Notes: a model not told the origin generated them from the sequence alone. Shown: positions 28,516 to 39,641, counted from the first letter of the stretch. The stretch is DNA of 64,000 bases from Pusillimonas sp. T2 (GCF_002236805.1 NZ_NIQA01000003.1:124001-188000), one strand, 5' to 3'. Made by a program: numbers and translations.

Positions 28516-29176
28516 GCGAACTCGTTGGCTGTTATGTGTAGCAACCCTATTGTGCCTGATAACCAGTACGGTGATACGGGCAGAGCCCGCGACAAACCCC
28601 GTTCAACCCCCGGGCATTCTGGTCATTGGCGACAGCCTGTCGGCCGAATACGGGATGCGCAGGGGCACAGGCTGGGTCAACCTACTTACTGACCGTCTGG
28701 CACAAGAAAAATTCAATTTTCGGGTCAATAACGCCAGCATCAGTGGCGACACAACCAGCGGAGGCAAAAGCCGTCTGCCAGCCGCACTTGAACAGTATCA
28801 ACCTCATATTGTCATCATTGAACTGGGCAGCAACGATGCCTTGCGCGGGTTGTCGCTGGACATGACGCGCGACAACCTCACCGATATGATCAAGATGGCC
28901 AAGAATGCAGGCAGTGAAGTAGTGCTGGTGGGCATGCAGATCCCACCTAATTACGGGCGACAATACACCGAGGCGTTCAAAAACCTTTTTACCGAACTGG
29001 CCAAAGCGCACGACACGGCATTGGTACCGTTTTTACTCGACGGTATCGCGGCCGACCGCGCGATGTTCCAGTCGGACGGGATTCACCCAAACGAAAATGC
29101 ACAGCCGATTTTGGCAAAAAACGTCTGGGGCGCGCTTGAACCGTTATTGGTAAAGCGCAAGGCGCTAAAAAATTAA
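28514..29176 (+). CDS. tesA: Periplasmic acyl-CoA thioesterase I / lysophospholipase L1 (SGNH hydrolase)
   Basis: 220 residues with a signal peptide (about residues 1-24, ending VIRAEP). SGNH blocks are intact: GDSLSAEYG (nucleophile Ser), SGDTTSGG (Gly), ELGSNDALRG (Asn) and DGIHPNENAQ (Asp/His). It hydrolyses long-chain acyl thioesters and esters. An AAGG ribosome site is five to eight bases upstream of the ATG, inside the first codons of ybbA on the other strand. Confidence 0.95.
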   Translation: MRTRWLLCVATLLCLITSTVIRAEPATNPVQPPGILVIGDSLSAEYGMRRGTGWVNLLTDRLAQEKFNFRVNNASISGDTTSGGKSRLPAALEQYQPHIVIIELGSNDALRGLSLDMTRDNLTDMIKMAKNAGSEVVLVGMQIPPNYGRQYTEAFKNLFTELAKAHDTALVPFLLDGIAADRAMFQSDGIHPNENAQPILAKNVWGALEPLLVKRKALKN

Positions 29177-29239
29177 TACGCCGCCGCGTCAGACAAACAG
29201 CACTGTTAGGCAGGGGCGCTTAATGGCCCCAACCTGACT

Positions 29240-31204
29240 TTACTGTTGCTCGGTTTCGCCCTGAATAGCGGCCTGTGCATCGGGCAGAATTTTCACACCC
29301 AGGGTTGTACGCATGGCTTTAAGCACTGCACGCTCTTCGGCTCGGCCCCATAAATTGTTGAGCTCTTGAGGCAAATTGGCCAACGCCTGGCCGCCGTCGT
29401 TACCTGGCGTGACGCCTTCAAGGCGAACCAGGACATAGCCCGCCTGGCCCGACACACCTGTGTAGGCAGGCAATGTTTCGGCCGGCATGCGGAACGCAGC
29501 CTCGAGAGCCTGCGCACTCACGTTCTGCGGGCTGACGCGGCTAACCGTAAGCGAAGAACCAAAGCCTTCGGGAACGGTGCTGCCGTTGGCACCACGATAC
29601 TTTTCAAGATCGGCCTCGCCGGCTTTACGGGCCAGATCGAGCGCCTGCTCTTGTACCAGGGCTTCGCGAATAAACTCTGACACCTGATCGAGGGGCTGAA
29701 TGCTTGCGGGGATGACTTCATCAACGCGCACCACCACCAGGGTATCGGGGGTAATTTCGATGACACCAGAGTTTTGTTTTTCGGCCATGAGTGCGGGCGA
29801 GAACAAGGCGCGACGCACACGCGCATCTTCGAGAATAGAAGCATCGGGACCAGCTGACGCCGCCTGCCCTTGAACCTGTTGCTCGGGCAGAAGGCGGTCT
29901 TGCGCAATGCCCGTTGCGGTGCGGATCTCGACACCCAGAGCCTGAGCGGCCGGCGCGAGTGTCGTGGCATTGTCGTAGGCCAGATCGCGCAGGCTTGAGG
30001 CCATTTCGGCGAAGCGTTCGGCACCCAGTTGGCGACGGATTTCGGCCTCGACCTTGGCCTTGGCTTGTTCGAAGGTTTCACCGCGTTCGGGTTCAACTTC
30101 CGAAGCCATGAAAACGTGGAAGCCATCAGGCCCTTCAACCACACCCGATACATCACCCTGGTTCAGGGCAAAAATGGCGGTTTCCAGTTCGGCGGGCAAA
30201 ATACCCCGGGTGATCCACCCCAGACGCCCGCCGTCTTTGGCCGTACCGATGTCTTGCGACTCGGCCCTGGCGACATCGGCAAACGAAGACTTGTCGGCGG
30301 CCACTTTTTCGGCCAGCGACTGTGCTTTAGCGCGTGCCGCTTCACGCTCTTGAGCGGAGGCGTCGGCGCCTGTCTTGATCAGGATATGGTTCAGCAACAC
30401 ACGGCCCGGCAACACATAACGCGACTTGTTCTGGTCGTAGTAGGCCTGCATTTCGGCTTCGGTAGGCGCAGGAAGCGCCTTCATGGCGGCGGCTTCATCA
30501 AGGACAAGGTACTGGGCGCGTACGTGCTCGGGAACCTTCAGACGATCTTCGTTCTTGCTGTACCAATCTTTGACTTCGGCATCAGACACTTTGACCTGAT
30601 CGGTATAAGCATTGGCTTCGTATACTTTAAGGCGTAGAGTGCGTTGCTCGGTGAGAGCGTGACGCAAACCCGTGACGACCGAGGCGGGAACGCCTGCCGT
30701 AAAGCCAATAGGGCCCAAAACACGTTGCAAGGCCAGTTCGCCCCGCTGACTTTGTTCGAAATCGCGGCTGGTGATGCCCATTGAGGCCAAAACTTCGTCG
30801 TAGCGCTCGGGGGAAAACTGACCGCCGACCTGCAATTCGGGGATGGCGGCAATGGCACGACGCAAGACGTTGTCAGAAACACTAAAATGCGCTTTGGCGG
30901 CTGTTTCAATAACAACGCTACGATCAATCAGCGACTCGAGGAGATTCTCGCGGGCCTGAGGGTTGTCGAGCAAAGACGGGTCGAATGCAGCACCCATGTT
31001 GGCCTGCAATTGCTGCATCTGGTTGCGCTGTGCCGCATTGAAGTCTTCCAGGGTAACCGAGGCGTCGCCAATTTTGACCAGGTCTTTATTACCCGAGACA
31101 TAATTGGTGTAGCCGCTGATGCCCACCAGCGCGAACGACGGAAAAATCAGGATGACGAGGACAAGCAGCATCAGACGCTGATGCGTACGGATAAAATCGA
31201 ACAT
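29240..31204 (-). CDS. ppiD: Membrane-anchored periplasmic folding chaperone / peptidyl-prolyl isomerase
   Basis: 654 residues. One N-terminal transmembrane anchor (about 12-34) follows the typical MFDFIRTHQRLMLLVL start. Next come a SurA-N-like chaperone region (about 40-230), a parvulin domain (about 260-370; RVLLNHILIKTGADASAQER and LGWITRGILPAELETAIF in outline), and a second degenerate C-terminal domain. It acts at the Sec translocon on emerging outer-membrane proteins. Length fits PpiD. It is divergent from rlmJ. Confidence 0.95.
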   Translation of the reverse strand: MFDFIRTHQRLMLLVLVILIFPSFALVGISGYTNYVSGNKDLVKIGDASVTLEDFNAAQRNQMQQLQANMGAAFDPSLLDNPQARENLLESLIDRSVVIETAAKAHFSVSDNVLRRAIAAIPELQVGGQFSPERYDEVLASMGITSRDFEQSQRGELALQRVLGPIGFTAGVPASVVTGLRHALTEQRTLRLKVYEANAYTDQVKVSDAEVKDWYSKNEDRLKVPEHVRAQYLVLDEAAAMKALPAPTEAEMQAYYDQNKSRYVLPGRVLLNHILIKTGADASAQEREAARAKAQSLAEKVAADKSSFADVARAESQDIGTAKDGGRLGWITRGILPAELETAIFALNQGDVSGVVEGPDGFHVFMASEVEPERGETFEQAKAKVEAEIRRQLGAERFAEMASSLRDLAYDNATTLAPAAQALGVEIRTATGIAQDRLLPEQQVQGQAASAGPDASILEDARVRRALFSPALMAEKQNSGVIEITPDTLVVVRVDEVIPASIQPLDQVSEFIREALVQEQALDLARKAGEADLEKYRGANGSTVPEGFGSSLTVSRVSPQNVSAQALEAAFRMPAETLPAYTGVSGQAGYVLVRLEGVTPGNDGGQALANLPQELNNLWGRAEERAVLKAMRTTLGVKILPDAQAAIQGETEQQ

Positions 31205-31339
31205 TAATTCAACCCACAGAGTCGCCCGCGCGCCATAGCGTTACGTGACGATTTATACCCAAAAAAATTACGGCTTTAATACGGTGCAGCGAGTTTACCA
31301 CCGGTTCGGGCCACACCCAATTTTATAAAAGGCACGCCC

Positions 31340-32227
31340 TTGTTCAGTTACCGCCACGCTTTCCATGCCGGCAATCACGCCGACGTACTTAAACACAGCA
31401 TTCTGGTGCAAATTCTTGATTACTTCAATCAAAAAGACACACCTTACTGGGTAATTGACACCCATGCCGGCGCCGGCATTTACGACCTGACCGACGAATG
31501 GGCGACCAAGAACGCCGAATTTACTGACGGACTGGACCGCGTTCTGGCTACTGAAAAGCGTCCGCCCATGATCGAACGCTACCTTGAAGCAGTGGGGGAT
31601 TTCAACCCCGACGGCGTAGCCAACTACTACCCTGGGTCACCCTGGCTGGCCATGCAGGCGTTGCGCCAAAAAGACCGCCTGCGCCTGTTTGAGCTACACC
31701 CCAACGAAATCGCCATACTGCAAGAAAATCTGGCACAACAAGACCGAAGCGTGCAAAAAAAGGTCATGGTGTATGAGCAAGACGGATTCACCGGCCTGAA
31801 AGCCTTGTTGCCGCCGCCAACGCGCCGCTCCGTCACCATTATCGACCCGTCGTACGAAGCCAAGTCAGACTATCGGGCCACCTTGCAGTGCGTACAAGAC
31901 GCCTTGCGGCGATTCCCGACCGGATGCTACGCCGTTTGGTACCCGCTGGTGCAGCGACGTGAGGTCACCGAACTTCAACGTAGCCTTGAAAAACTTAAAG
32001 ATTGCAGCTGGGTCAATGCCACGCTGAGCGTGCGCAAGCCGCCCAGCGACGGCTTTGGCCTATTTGGCAGCGGTATGTTTATTATTAACCCGCCCTATAC
32101 CCTGCACGATGCACTGGCCCGTGCGTTGCCGTGGCTGTCAAAAACGCTGGCGCTCGACGACCGCGCAACGTTTACGTTAAAAAAATCGGGGGCTTCGAAA
32201 GACAAACCCAAAGACAAAGGCGACTGA
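31340..32227 (+). CDS. rlmJ: 23S rRNA (adenine-2030-N6)-methyltransferase
   Basis: 295 residues. Starts at a TTG (31340), chosen because the following FSYRHAFHAGNHADVLKH aligns with the invariant RlmJ N-terminus and an AAAGGC site lies upstream; no ATG fits. The methyltransferase catalytic motif DPSY is in IIDPSYEAKSDY, and DTHAGAGIYDL is the SAM loop. It methylates N6 of A2030 in 23S rRNA. A GC stem-loop follows the gene. Confidence 0.94.
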   Translation: MFSYRHAFHAGNHADVLKHSILVQILDYFNQKDTPYWVIDTHAGAGIYDLTDEWATKNAEFTDGLDRVLATEKRPPMIERYLEAVGDFNPDGVANYYPGSPWLAMQALRQKDRLRLFELHPNEIAILQENLAQQDRSVQKKVMVYEQDGFTGLKALLPPPTRRSVTIIDPSYEAKSDYRATLQCVQDALRRFPTGCYAVWYPLVQRREVTELQRSLEKLKDCSWVNATLSVRKPPSDGFGLFGSGMFIINPPYTLHDALARALPWLSKTLALDDRATFTLKKSGASKDKPKDKGD

Positions 32228-32240
32228 AGCCTGCAGGCTG

Positions 32241-32263
32241 GGCGGCGCTGCCAACGCGCCGCC
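32241..32263. terminator. GC-rich stem-loop between rlmJ and the pseudouridine synthase gene
   Basis: Arms GGCGGCGC and GCGCCGCC (8 bp) with a 7-base loop. There is no T-tract, so it is either a weak terminator for the convergent pair or a transcript-end stabiliser. Confidence 0.4.
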
Positions 32264-32310
32264 GAACTTGGCCGCATGAACAAAAAGGCAACCGCCAAAA
32301 ACCGGCTTGA

Positions 32311-33051
32311 TTAGAACTGTTCGCCTTCGCGCAAATATCGCCACTTACCTGGGGGCAAATCGCCCAATACAATGCGCCCCATGCGCACGCGCTTCAGGCC
32401 CACGACCTTAAGCCCCACTTGCTCGCACATCCGGCGAATCTGACGTTTTTTTCCTTCCCACAAAATAAAGCGCAACTGATCTTCGTTTTGCCACGAAACC
32501 TCGGCGGGTTTGAGGGTTTGGCCATCTAGACTTAGGCCGTGGTTAAGCAACTTGAGCCCGTTACTGCTGATCTTTCCGTCGACCCGAACCAGATACTCTT
32601 TCTCGATGTCGGAATGCTCGTCGATCAATTGACGTGCGATACGGCCATCTTGGGTCAATACCAGCAGCCCTTGTGAATCGATGTCCAGACGCCCGGCCGG
32701 TGCAAGCCCGCGAAGATGGCTACGATCAAACTGGATCGTCGACTTTTCGGGGCGATACTGGGTTTTTTCTGAAATAAGCGTTGCTGCTGGCCGGTAGCCG
32801 CTTTCGGCCTGCCCCGACACATAACCCACCGGCTTGTTCAACAAGATGGTGACCCGCGCGGTCTGACGCTTCTGGGCCTGGCGATCGAGGGTGATTTTTT
32901 GCTGCGGGTAGGCCTTGCTGCCCAGTTCGGACACCACAACGCCGTCGACACGGACCCAGCCGCGCTCGATATAGCTATCGGCCTCGCGACGCGAACACAT
33001 TCCGCGTTCGGCCATGAGTTTTGAAATTCTGATTTTTTCCATAGCCGCCAT
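32311..33051 (-). CDS. 23S rRNA pseudouridine synthase, RluF type
   Basis: 246 residues from the ATG at 33049-33051 ([17 protein letters not shown]); further in-frame starts lie at 33060 and 33042. An N-terminal S4 domain ([20 protein letters not shown]) is followed by a RsuA/RluB/E/F catalytic domain with [14 protein letters not shown], which contains the catalytic Asp. [17 protein letters not shown] is the C-terminal family signature. Overall it reads closest to RluF, which modifies U2604 and U2605; RluB or RluE activity cannot be excluded. Confidence 0.88.
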   Translation of the reverse strand: MAAMEKIRISKLMAERGMCSRREADSYIERGWVRVDGVVVSELGSKAYPQQKITLDRQAQKRQTARVTILLNKPVGYVSGQAESGYRPAATLISEKTQYRPEKSTIQFDRSHLRGLAPAGRLDIDSQGLLVLTQDGRIARQLIDEHSDIEKEYLVRVDGKISSNGLKLLNHGLSLDGQTLKPAEVSWQNEDQLRFILWEGKKRQIRRMCEQVGLKVVGLKRVRMGRIVLGDLPPGKWRYLREGEQF

Positions 33052-33133
33052 TGTATGCATTCCCGATGCGGCACGGTTGCCGACCGACCATTGCACCGTT
33101 CAGACGTTGTATGGCTGCGTCAAAAATAACAAA

Positions 33134-33868
33134 CTAGTGCGCCAGAATCTTCGATAGAAAATGACGGGCGCGCTCAGAACGGGCCTCTGGATTATCAAAG
33201 AACTCCAGTTTCGGGCAATCCTCGACAATCTGACCCTGATCCATGAAGACAACGCGATCTGCGACCTTGCGCGCAAAGCCCATTTCGTGGGTCACCACCA
33301 TCATGGTCATGCCTTCTTTAGCCAGATCGACCATGACATCCAGCACCTCGTTAACCATCTCCGGATCGAGCGCCGAGGTGGGTTCATCGAACAGCATGGC
33401 AACTGGGTCCATGGCCAGCGCACGCGCAATGGCAACCCGCTGCTGCTGGCCGCCTGATAGCTGGCCCGGAAATTTGTGCATGTGATCGGCCAGCCCTACC
33501 CGCGTCAAAAGCGCCCTGCCACGATCGGCAGCTTCAGTTTCAGATCGCCCACGCACCTTGACCTGAGCCAGGGTGAGATTACGCATGACCGACAAATGAG
33601 GAAACAGCTCGAAATGCTGGAACACCATCCCTATGCGCGACCGCAACTTGGGCAAGTTGGTGCCCGGCGCACCTACCGAAATGCCGTCCACCCAAACTTC
33701 GCCCTGTTGAAAAGGCTCAAGTCCGTTGGCAGTTTTAATCAGCGTGGACTTGCCCGACCCCGATGGGCCGCACACAACAACGACCTCGCCGCGACTGACT
33801 TGCGTAGTGCAGTCTTTAAGTACCTGAAAGTCGCCATACCACTTGCTTACATTTTTAAATTCGATCAT
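33134..33868 (-). CDS. gltL: Glutamate/aspartate ABC transporter ATP-binding protein
   Basis: 244 residues, polar amino acid ABC ATPase. Walker [13 protein letters not shown], signature [14 protein letters not shown], Walker [16 protein letters not shown], and the [18 protein letters not shown] segment typical of the GltL/GlnQ group. Fourth gene of gltIJKL on the minus strand. It powers uptake of acidic amino acids. Confidence 0.95.
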   Translation of the reverse strand: MIEFKNVSKWYGDFQVLKDCTTQVSRGEVVVVCGPSGSGKSTLIKTANGLEPFQQGEVWVDGISVGAPGTNLPKLRSRIGMVFQHFELFPHLSVMRNLTLAQVKVRGRSETEAADRGRALLTRVGLADHMHKFPGQLSGGQQQRVAIARALAMDPVAMLFDEPTSALDPEMVNEVLDVMVDLAKEGMTMMVVTHEMGFARKVADRVVFMDQGQIVEDCPKLEFFDNPEARSERARHFLSKILAH

Positions 33869-33883
33869 GCAAAACTTACCAGA

Positions 33884-34573
33884 TCAGCGCACCACTGCGG
33901 TTCGCAACTGAAGTCGTCGAACCAGGCGTGATGCCACATAAGAAATAACAAAATAGACAATCGCCGCGAAAATGAACATTTCTACCAAGCGGCCGTCGCG
34001 TTGCGCCACGATGTTGGCGGCGCCCAGGAAATCGGTTAACGACAGCACGTACACGAGCGAAGTGTCTTGAAACAGCACGATGACCTGAGTGAGCAATACA
34101 GGGGTCATGTTGCGAAACGCCTGCGGTAAAACAATAGTGCGCATGACGCCAAAATAATTCAGGCCCAGCGCGTACCCTGCGTCGAACTGTCCCCGGGGTA
34201 CCGACTGGATGCCCGCACGCATGATTTCGCAAAAATACGCGGCTTCGAAGAGCGTAAAGGTAATCAGCGCCGAGGTGAACCCACCCACGGGCACAGGCGC
34301 ACCCGCGCCCGTTAGCCAACCCACAATATAGGGCACCAGAAAATAAAACCAGAAAATAATAAGAATGAGCGGCAGTGCCCTGAAAATGTTGACATAGCCG
34401 CCGGCAAGGGCCGATACCCAACGACGTGAAGACAGACGCATCAGCGCCAGTATCGTCCCCAAAACCAGCGCCAGCAGGGTCGACATAACCGTTAGCTTCA
34501 ACGTAAAAACCAGCCCGGTACCCAGCAAATAAGGCAAGGCATCGATGATGACGGCGAAATCGAAATGACCCAT
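33884..34573 (-). CDS. gltK: Glutamate/aspartate ABC transporter permease
   Basis: 229 residues from the ATG at 34571-34573 (MGHFDFAVIIDALPYL), which has an AGGGTGG ribosome site; a longer frame upstream overlaps gltJ and is unsupported. About five membrane helices with the HisM-type EAA loop EIMRAGIQSVPRGQFDAGYALGL. It pairs with GltJ to form the membrane channel. Confidence 0.94.
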   Translation of the reverse strand: MGHFDFAVIIDALPYLLGTGLVFTLKLTVMSTLLALVLGTILALMRLSSRRWVSALAGGYVNIFRALPLILIIFWFYFLVPYIVGWLTGAGAPVPVGGFTSALITFTLFEAAYFCEIMRAGIQSVPRGQFDAGYALGLNYFGVMRTIVLPQAFRNMTPVLLTQVIVLFQDTSLVYVLSLTDFLGAANIVAQRDGRLVEMFIFAAIVYFVISYVASRLVRRLQLRTAVVR

Positions 34574-34580
34574 GCCCACC

Positions 34581-35321
34581 CTACTTTGCCGTACCCATGA
34601 AACCGGGTACTTGCAACCATTTTTCAAAACGCCGCATGACGACCACAATAACAATATTGATGAGCACGTACAGCAACGTCGCTGCCGCAAATGACTCGAA
34701 AATCTGGAAGCTGAACTCTTGCATCGAACGTGCCGCACCCGTAATTTCGAGCAGACCAATGGTAAACGCCACTGAAGAGTTCTTCACCAGATTGAGCGCT
34801 TCTGAGGTTAGCGGTGGCATGATCATGCGCACCGTAGCAGGCAGCAGCACATGACGGTAAACCTGCGACCGACGCAGCCCCAGGGCAGTAGCGGCCATGG
34901 CCTGCCCTGAAGGCAAAGCCTCAATGCCCGCCCGCACTTGTTCGGCCACCCGGGCCGACGTAAACAGGCCCAGACACACCACCGCCGTCCAGAAGGTGCT
35001 CAGGACCGGGTCGGACTGCTTGATGAAATCGCCCCAGGCCTGCGGCAAAAGCTCGGGCACCACGAAGTACCAGAGAAACATTTGCACAAGGAGTGGGATA
35101 TTGCGAAAAAGCTCGACCCAGGCGCGACAGCAGGCCACAACGCTGCGTCGCCCGGTGGTATTGAGCACGCCCACCAGAAAACCCAACATCAGGGCCAGCA
35201 CCCAAGCTGCAACAGACACGCCCAGCGTCCAGTAAAGGCCACCAATGAGCGTGTCAAGATAGGTGCCTGTCCCGTCGGGAGAAATCTCCCAGAAAACGGA
35301 CCAGTTCCAGTTGTAATTCAT
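34581..35321 (-). CDS. gltJ: Glutamate/aspartate ABC transporter permease
   Basis: 246 residues. The aromatic N-terminus MNYNWNWSVFWE is typical of GltJ. The EAA coupling loop reads EQVRAGIEALPSGQAMAATALGL. It lies between gltI and gltK, 8 bp from gltK and 18 bp from gltI. Confidence 0.94.
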   Translation of the reverse strand: MNYNWNWSVFWEISPDGTGTYLDTLIGGLYWTLGVSVAAWVLALMLGFLVGVLNTTGRRSVVACCRAWVELFRNIPLLVQMFLWYFVVPELLPQAWGDFIKQSDPVLSTFWTAVVCLGLFTSARVAEQVRAGIEALPSGQAMAATALGLRRSQVYRHVLLPATVRMIMPPLTSEALNLVKNSSVAFTIGLLEITGAARSMQEFSFQIFESFAAATLLYVLINIVIVVVMRRFEKWLQVPGFMGTAK

Positions 35322-35339
35322 ACCGCGGCCCTGTGCGGG

Positions 35340-36245
35340 TTACGGCAAGACATAAGCGGCCGGATCGGGCGAATCGGTGGGGTTTTGAATGACCTTGCGC
35401 AATTCGGGGGTCATGGGCCAGTTAAGTTTGATACTTCGCGGCGGGATGGCCTGCATGAACCACTTGTCGTAAAGGGTATCAAGCCGGCCATCGCGCATCA
35501 TCGCTTTAACCGCATCGTCAACCACCTTTTTGAAGGCCGGATCATCTTTGGGCAGAATGATGCCGTAGGGCTCGGTGGTATAGGCTTTTTCGCTGATCAT
35601 CCAGTCTTCGGCGTTTCGCGAATTAGCCACCAGCCCCGCCAACAAAATGTCATCCATGAAAAACGCCACCGCGCGGCCACTGCTGACAGTAAGGAAAGCT
35701 TCGGAGTGGTCTTTGGCTGTGATGATCCGCATGCCCAGGTTTTGTTCAGCATTGGCCTGGGTTAGCCACCGCAAGTTGCTGGTGCCTGCCGTAGACACCA
35801 CTGTTTTACCTTTGAAATCGGCCAAATCAGACAACCCGGAGGTTTTCAGGGCCGCAAACCGGGTAGCCGTCACAAACGTAGTAGGCGCAAAACTAACCTG
35901 CTCTTGACGCTGGGCGTTATTTGTCGCCGAACCGCAGGTTAGGTCGACCGTACCATTGGCGACCAGCGGAATACGCGTGGACGACGTAACCGGCACTTGC
36001 CGTACATTAAGCTGCGTCAGCCCCAGATGCTGCTTGACGGCATCGACGATGCCATGACAGATGTCCATGGAATACCCGACGGGCTTCTGCTGGCCGTCGA
36101 GGTAGGCAAAGGGTATGGAAGATTCGCGGTAACCCAGTGTGATCTGACCGCTTTCTTTGATTTTATCGAGGCGACCCTGCGCATGCACAGACGACATGCC
36201 GCCCACCGTAACGGCGGCCGCCAAAACAATAGACAATAATCTCAT
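35340..36245 (-). CDS. gltI: Glutamate/aspartate ABC transporter substrate-binding protein
   Basis: 301 residues from the ATG at 36243-36245, which has AGGAG seven bases upstream. Signal peptide of about 22 residues (cleavage near SVHAQG). The mature family 3 binding protein carries the ligand-site segments YRESSIPFAYLDGQQKPVGYSMDIC and LTCGSATNNAQRQEQVSFAPT in outline, which read as acidic amino acid binding. First gene of gltIJKL; the promoter is in the 140 bp before it. Confidence 0.94.
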   Translation of the reverse strand: MRLLSIVLAAAVTVGGMSSVHAQGRLDKIKESGQITLGYRESSIPFAYLDGQQKPVGYSMDICHGIVDAVKQHLGLTQLNVRQVPVTSSTRIPLVANGTVDLTCGSATNNAQRQEQVSFAPTTFVTATRFAALKTSGLSDLADFKGKTVVSTAGTSNLRWLTQANAEQNLGMRIITAKDHSEAFLTVSSGRAVAFFMDDILLAGLVANSRNAEDWMISEKAYTTEPYGIILPKDDPAFKKVVDDAVKAMMRDGRLDTLYDKWFMQAIPPRSIKLNWPMTPELRKVIQNPTDSPDPAAYVLP

Positions 36246-36388
36246 GACTTCTCCTGTAACCTGACACATCTTTTTTAGTATGCCCGAACTCGGTCTGGAT
36301 GACCTCGTGACATACCCTAGGTTTTACAGGAATTAACGCAAGATAACGCCGCGATAAACACCACAGATAGGTTCGGCGGCGTTTAGGT

Positions 36389-36817
<429 letters not shown>

Positions 36818-36839
36818 CTAAAATTATCGCACGCTCCCT

Positions 36840-36854
36840 TATAATTGCGCACTA
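36840..36854 (+). promoter_or_regulatory. -10 element directly before argH (possible leaderless transcript)
   Basis: A perfect TATAAT (36840-36845) lies eight bases before the argH ATG (36854). Transcription from it would begin at or within a base or two of the start codon, and no Shine-Dalgarno is visible in the gap. No good -35 is seen 17 bp upstream, so the assignment is tentative. Confidence 0.4.
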
Positions 36855-38278
36855 TGTCAAAAAATACTCACTCCGCAAGCCAAGACCAGTTCGCCAACAA
36901 GGCCCAAGCCTGGTCTGCACGTTTTTCCGAACCTGTTTCCGACCTGGTCAAACGCTACACGGCGTCTGTCGATTTCGACAAGCGCATGGCCGCGTTCGAC
37001 ATCCAGGGGTCGCTGGCACACGCCGACATGCTTTCGGCCATTGGCATTATCAGTGCCGACGACTTGGCCGCCATACAAAAAGGTATGACGCAGATTTTGT
37101 CCGAGATCGACGCTGGCCAGTTCACTTGGTCGCTCGACCTCGAAGACGTACACCTGAATATTGAAAAGCGCCTGGTCGAGCTGGTGGGCGACGCCGGCAA
37201 ACGCCTGCACACTGGCCGGTCGCGTAACGACCAGGTGGCCACCGACATCCGTCTTTGGCTGCGTGCCGAGATCGACATCGCCATCGACCTGTTGCGCCAG
37301 TTACGGCACAACCTGGCCGCCCTCGCCAAAACACACGCTCATACCATTTTGCCGGGCTTTACGCACCTGCAGGTGGCCCAACCCGTTACCTTTGGCCACC
37401 ACTTGCTGGCCTACGCCGAGATGTTCGCGCGCGATGCCGAGCGCCTTCAAGATTGCCGCAAACGGGTTAACCGTCTGCCGCTGGGCGCGGCCGCGCTGGC
37501 GGGCACCACCTACCCTATCGACCGCGAACGCGTTGCCCGCACGCTGGGGTTCGATGACATCTGCCGCAACTCGCTCGACGCCGTCTCCGACCGCGACTTC
37601 GCCATCGAATTCTGCGCTGCCGCCGCACTCATCATGACGCATATTTCGCGCATGTCCGAAGAGCTGATCATCTGGATGAGCCCGCGTGTCGGTTTCATCG
37701 AGCTGGCCGACCGCTTCTGCACCGGCAGCTCTATCATGCCGCAAAAGAAAAACCCCGACGTACCCGAGCTGGCTCGCGGAAAAACCGGGCGGGTTAACGG
37801 CAACCTGATCGGCCTACTTACCCTGATGAAAGGCCAGCCACTGGCCTACAACAAAGACAACCAAGAAGACAAAGAAGGCCTGTTTGATTCGGCTGACACC
37901 ATTCGCGACACACTGACGATTTTTGTCGATATGGTCAACGGCATCAAAGTCAAGCCCGATGCCATGCGCGCGGCCGCACTACAGGGTTTTGCCACCGCCA
38001 CCGACCTGGCCGACTACCTGGTAAAAAAAGGCGTGCCCTTTCGCGACGCCCACGAAACCGTTGCCCATGCGGTACGTACCTGCGAAGAGCAAAACTGCGA
38101 CCTGGCCGACCTCAGCCTTGAACAGTTGCGGGCATTTAATGCATCAATCAATGAGGACGTCTTCGACGTTCTGACACTCGAAGGTTCGGTAGCCGCTCGC
38201 AATCACGTTGGCGGTACCGCACCGCAGCGTGTACTAGTAGAAGCCGAGCGCGTGCTTAAAGACACCGCAGCAACATAA
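36854..38278 (+). CDS. argH: Argininosuccinate lyase
   Basis: 474 residues from the ATG at 36854. Splits argininosuccinate into arginine and fumarate, the last step of arginine synthesis. The fumarase/aspartase-superfamily signature [12 protein letters not shown] near residue 290 holds the catalytic Ser, [13 protein letters not shown] binds substrate, and [12 protein letters not shown] contains the catalytic His. It is followed by a strong bidirectional terminator. Confidence 0.97.
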   Translation: MSKNTHSASQDQFANKAQAWSARFSEPVSDLVKRYTASVDFDKRMAAFDIQGSLAHADMLSAIGIISADDLAAIQKGMTQILSEIDAGQFTWSLDLEDVHLNIEKRLVELVGDAGKRLHTGRSRNDQVATDIRLWLRAEIDIAIDLLRQLRHNLAALAKTHAHTILPGFTHLQVAQPVTFGHHLLAYAEMFARDAERLQDCRKRVNRLPLGAAALAGTTYPIDRERVARTLGFDDICRNSLDAVSDRDFAIEFCAAAALIMTHISRMSEELIIWMSPRVGFIELADRFCTGSSIMPQKKNPDVPELARGKTGRVNGNLIGLLTLMKGQPLAYNKDNQEDKEGLFDSADTIRDTLTIFVDMVNGIKVKPDAMRAAALQGFATATDLADYLVKKGVPFRDAHETVAHAVRTCEEQNCDLADLSLEQLRAFNASINEDVFDVLTLEGSVAARNHVGGTAPQRVLVEAERVLKDTAAT

Positions 38279-38305
38279 TCTGCCGCGTTAAAAATGTGCA
38301 GTGTT

Positions 38306-38332
38306 AAAAAAGGGGCCCTCGGGCCCCTTTTT
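38306..38332. terminator. Bidirectional intrinsic terminator
   Basis: GGGGCCC / GGGCCCC stem with a two-base central TC is flanked by six A and five T, giving a T-tract on both strands. The rlmD stop codon (38331-38333) lies at the edge of the T-tract. It serves the convergent argH and rlmD genes. Confidence 0.9.
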
Positions 38333-39641
38333 ATTCGAACACGGCAATCGACTCAACGTGCCCCGTATGCGGAAACATATTAATGGCGCCGGCTGCCAGC
38401 ATACTGTACCCCCCTTCGTTCACCAAAATACCGGCGTCGCGCGCCAGTGTCGCAGGGTTACAAGACACATAAACAATACGCTTGGGCCGCTCGTCAGGCG
38501 TTAGCGCAGATAACGCTCGTGCCACGGCTTCAGCCCCATCGCGCGGCGGATCGATCAGCATTCGGTCAAAGTACGCCAGGTCGCGCAACCAGGCCACATC
38601 AACCTCGAACAAATTAAGCACTGCAAAATCGGTAGTGTCGGCCAGGCCGTTAGCTGCAGCCGCTTCACGAGCACGATCAATCAGGGTTTTACTGCCCTCG
38701 ATGCCCACGACTTCGCGAGCTTGGGTTGCCAAAGGCAACGTAAAGTTACCCAGACCACAGAACAAATCGGCAACGCGATCGTTAGGCTGAACATCGAGCA
38801 GCGACAGCGCCCGCGCAATCAACGTTTGGTTAATGGCGTGATTGACTTGAGTAAAGTCGCTGGGGCGATAGGCCATACGCAAACCAAATTGCGGCAACAC
38901 ATATGCCAGACGATCGGCATCTTCAGGCAACATGGGCTGAACGGTTTCAGGCCCTTTGGGCTGCAGCCACCAACTGACGTTATGCGCTTGCGCAAAAGCC
39001 ATCAGCAACGCCTGATCAGCTTGCGTCAACGGCTCCATATGACGCAACAGCAACGCCGTGGTCTCATCACCTACCGCGACCTCGATTTGCGGGATGGCCT
39101 TGGGAATGCTGAGCCGGCCGATCAATTCGCGCAACGGCACAAGCATAGCCGACACATGAGGCGGCAGCACCAGGCACTCGGTCATGTCGGCCACATAAGC
39201 ACCCCGCTTCTCGCGAAAACCAACCAGCACCCCGCCCTTTTTATGCACCAGCCTGACAGACAGACGAGCGCGGTAACGGTAGCCCCAGACGGGACCATGC
39301 ATGGGCGGCAAAATACGGTGTGGATGCACTTTGCCAATATGCCAAAGCGCGTCTTCAAGCGCACGTTGCTTAACCGCAACCTGGGCGGCTGGTTCGACGT
39401 GCTGCATTGCACACCCTCCGCACACCCCGAAATTGGGGCACTTGGGCGTTACACGCTGTGAAGATGAGCGCAAGATGCGCTCGGTACGCGCTGTATCGAA
39501 CGACGGCTTGCGACGAACGATGTTCGCCACAACTTGCTCGCCGGGCAAGGCGCCCTCGACGAACACAACTTTGCCGTCGTGGCGGGCGACACCCCGGGCT
39601 TCAAGGTCGAGCGACTGAATATCAAGAACTAATTCGGACAT
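38331..39641 (-). CDS. rlmD: 23S rRNA (uracil-1939-C5)-methyltransferase
   Basis: 436 residues. N-terminal TRAM domain, then 4Fe-4S cysteines in [10 protein letters not shown] (Cys68, 74, 77) with a more distal fourth, a Rossmann SAM region ([15 protein letters not shown]), and the catalytic [12 protein letters not shown]. The Fe-S cluster and TRAM domain distinguish RlmD from TrmA. It methylates U1939 in 23S rRNA. Confidence 0.95.
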   Translation of the reverse strand: MSELVLDIQSLDLEARGVARHDGKVVFVEGALPGEQVVANIVRRKPSFDTARTERILRSSSQRVTPKCPNFGVCGGCAMQHVEPAAQVAVKQRALEDALWHIGKVHPHRILPPMHGPVWGYRYRARLSVRLVHKKGGVLVGFREKRGAYVADMTECLVLPPHVSAMLVPLRELIGRLSIPKAIPQIEVAVGDETTALLLRHMEPLTQADQALLMAFAQAHNVSWWLQPKGPETVQPMLPEDADRLAYVLPQFGLRMAYRPSDFTQVNHAINQTLIARALSLLDVQPNDRVADLFCGLGNFTLPLATQAREVVGIEGSKTLIDRAREAAAANGLADTTDFAVLNLFEVDVAWLRDLAYFDRMLIDPPRDGAEAVARALSALTPDERPKRIVYVSCNPATLARDAGILVNEGGYSMLAAGAINMFPHTGHVESIAVFE

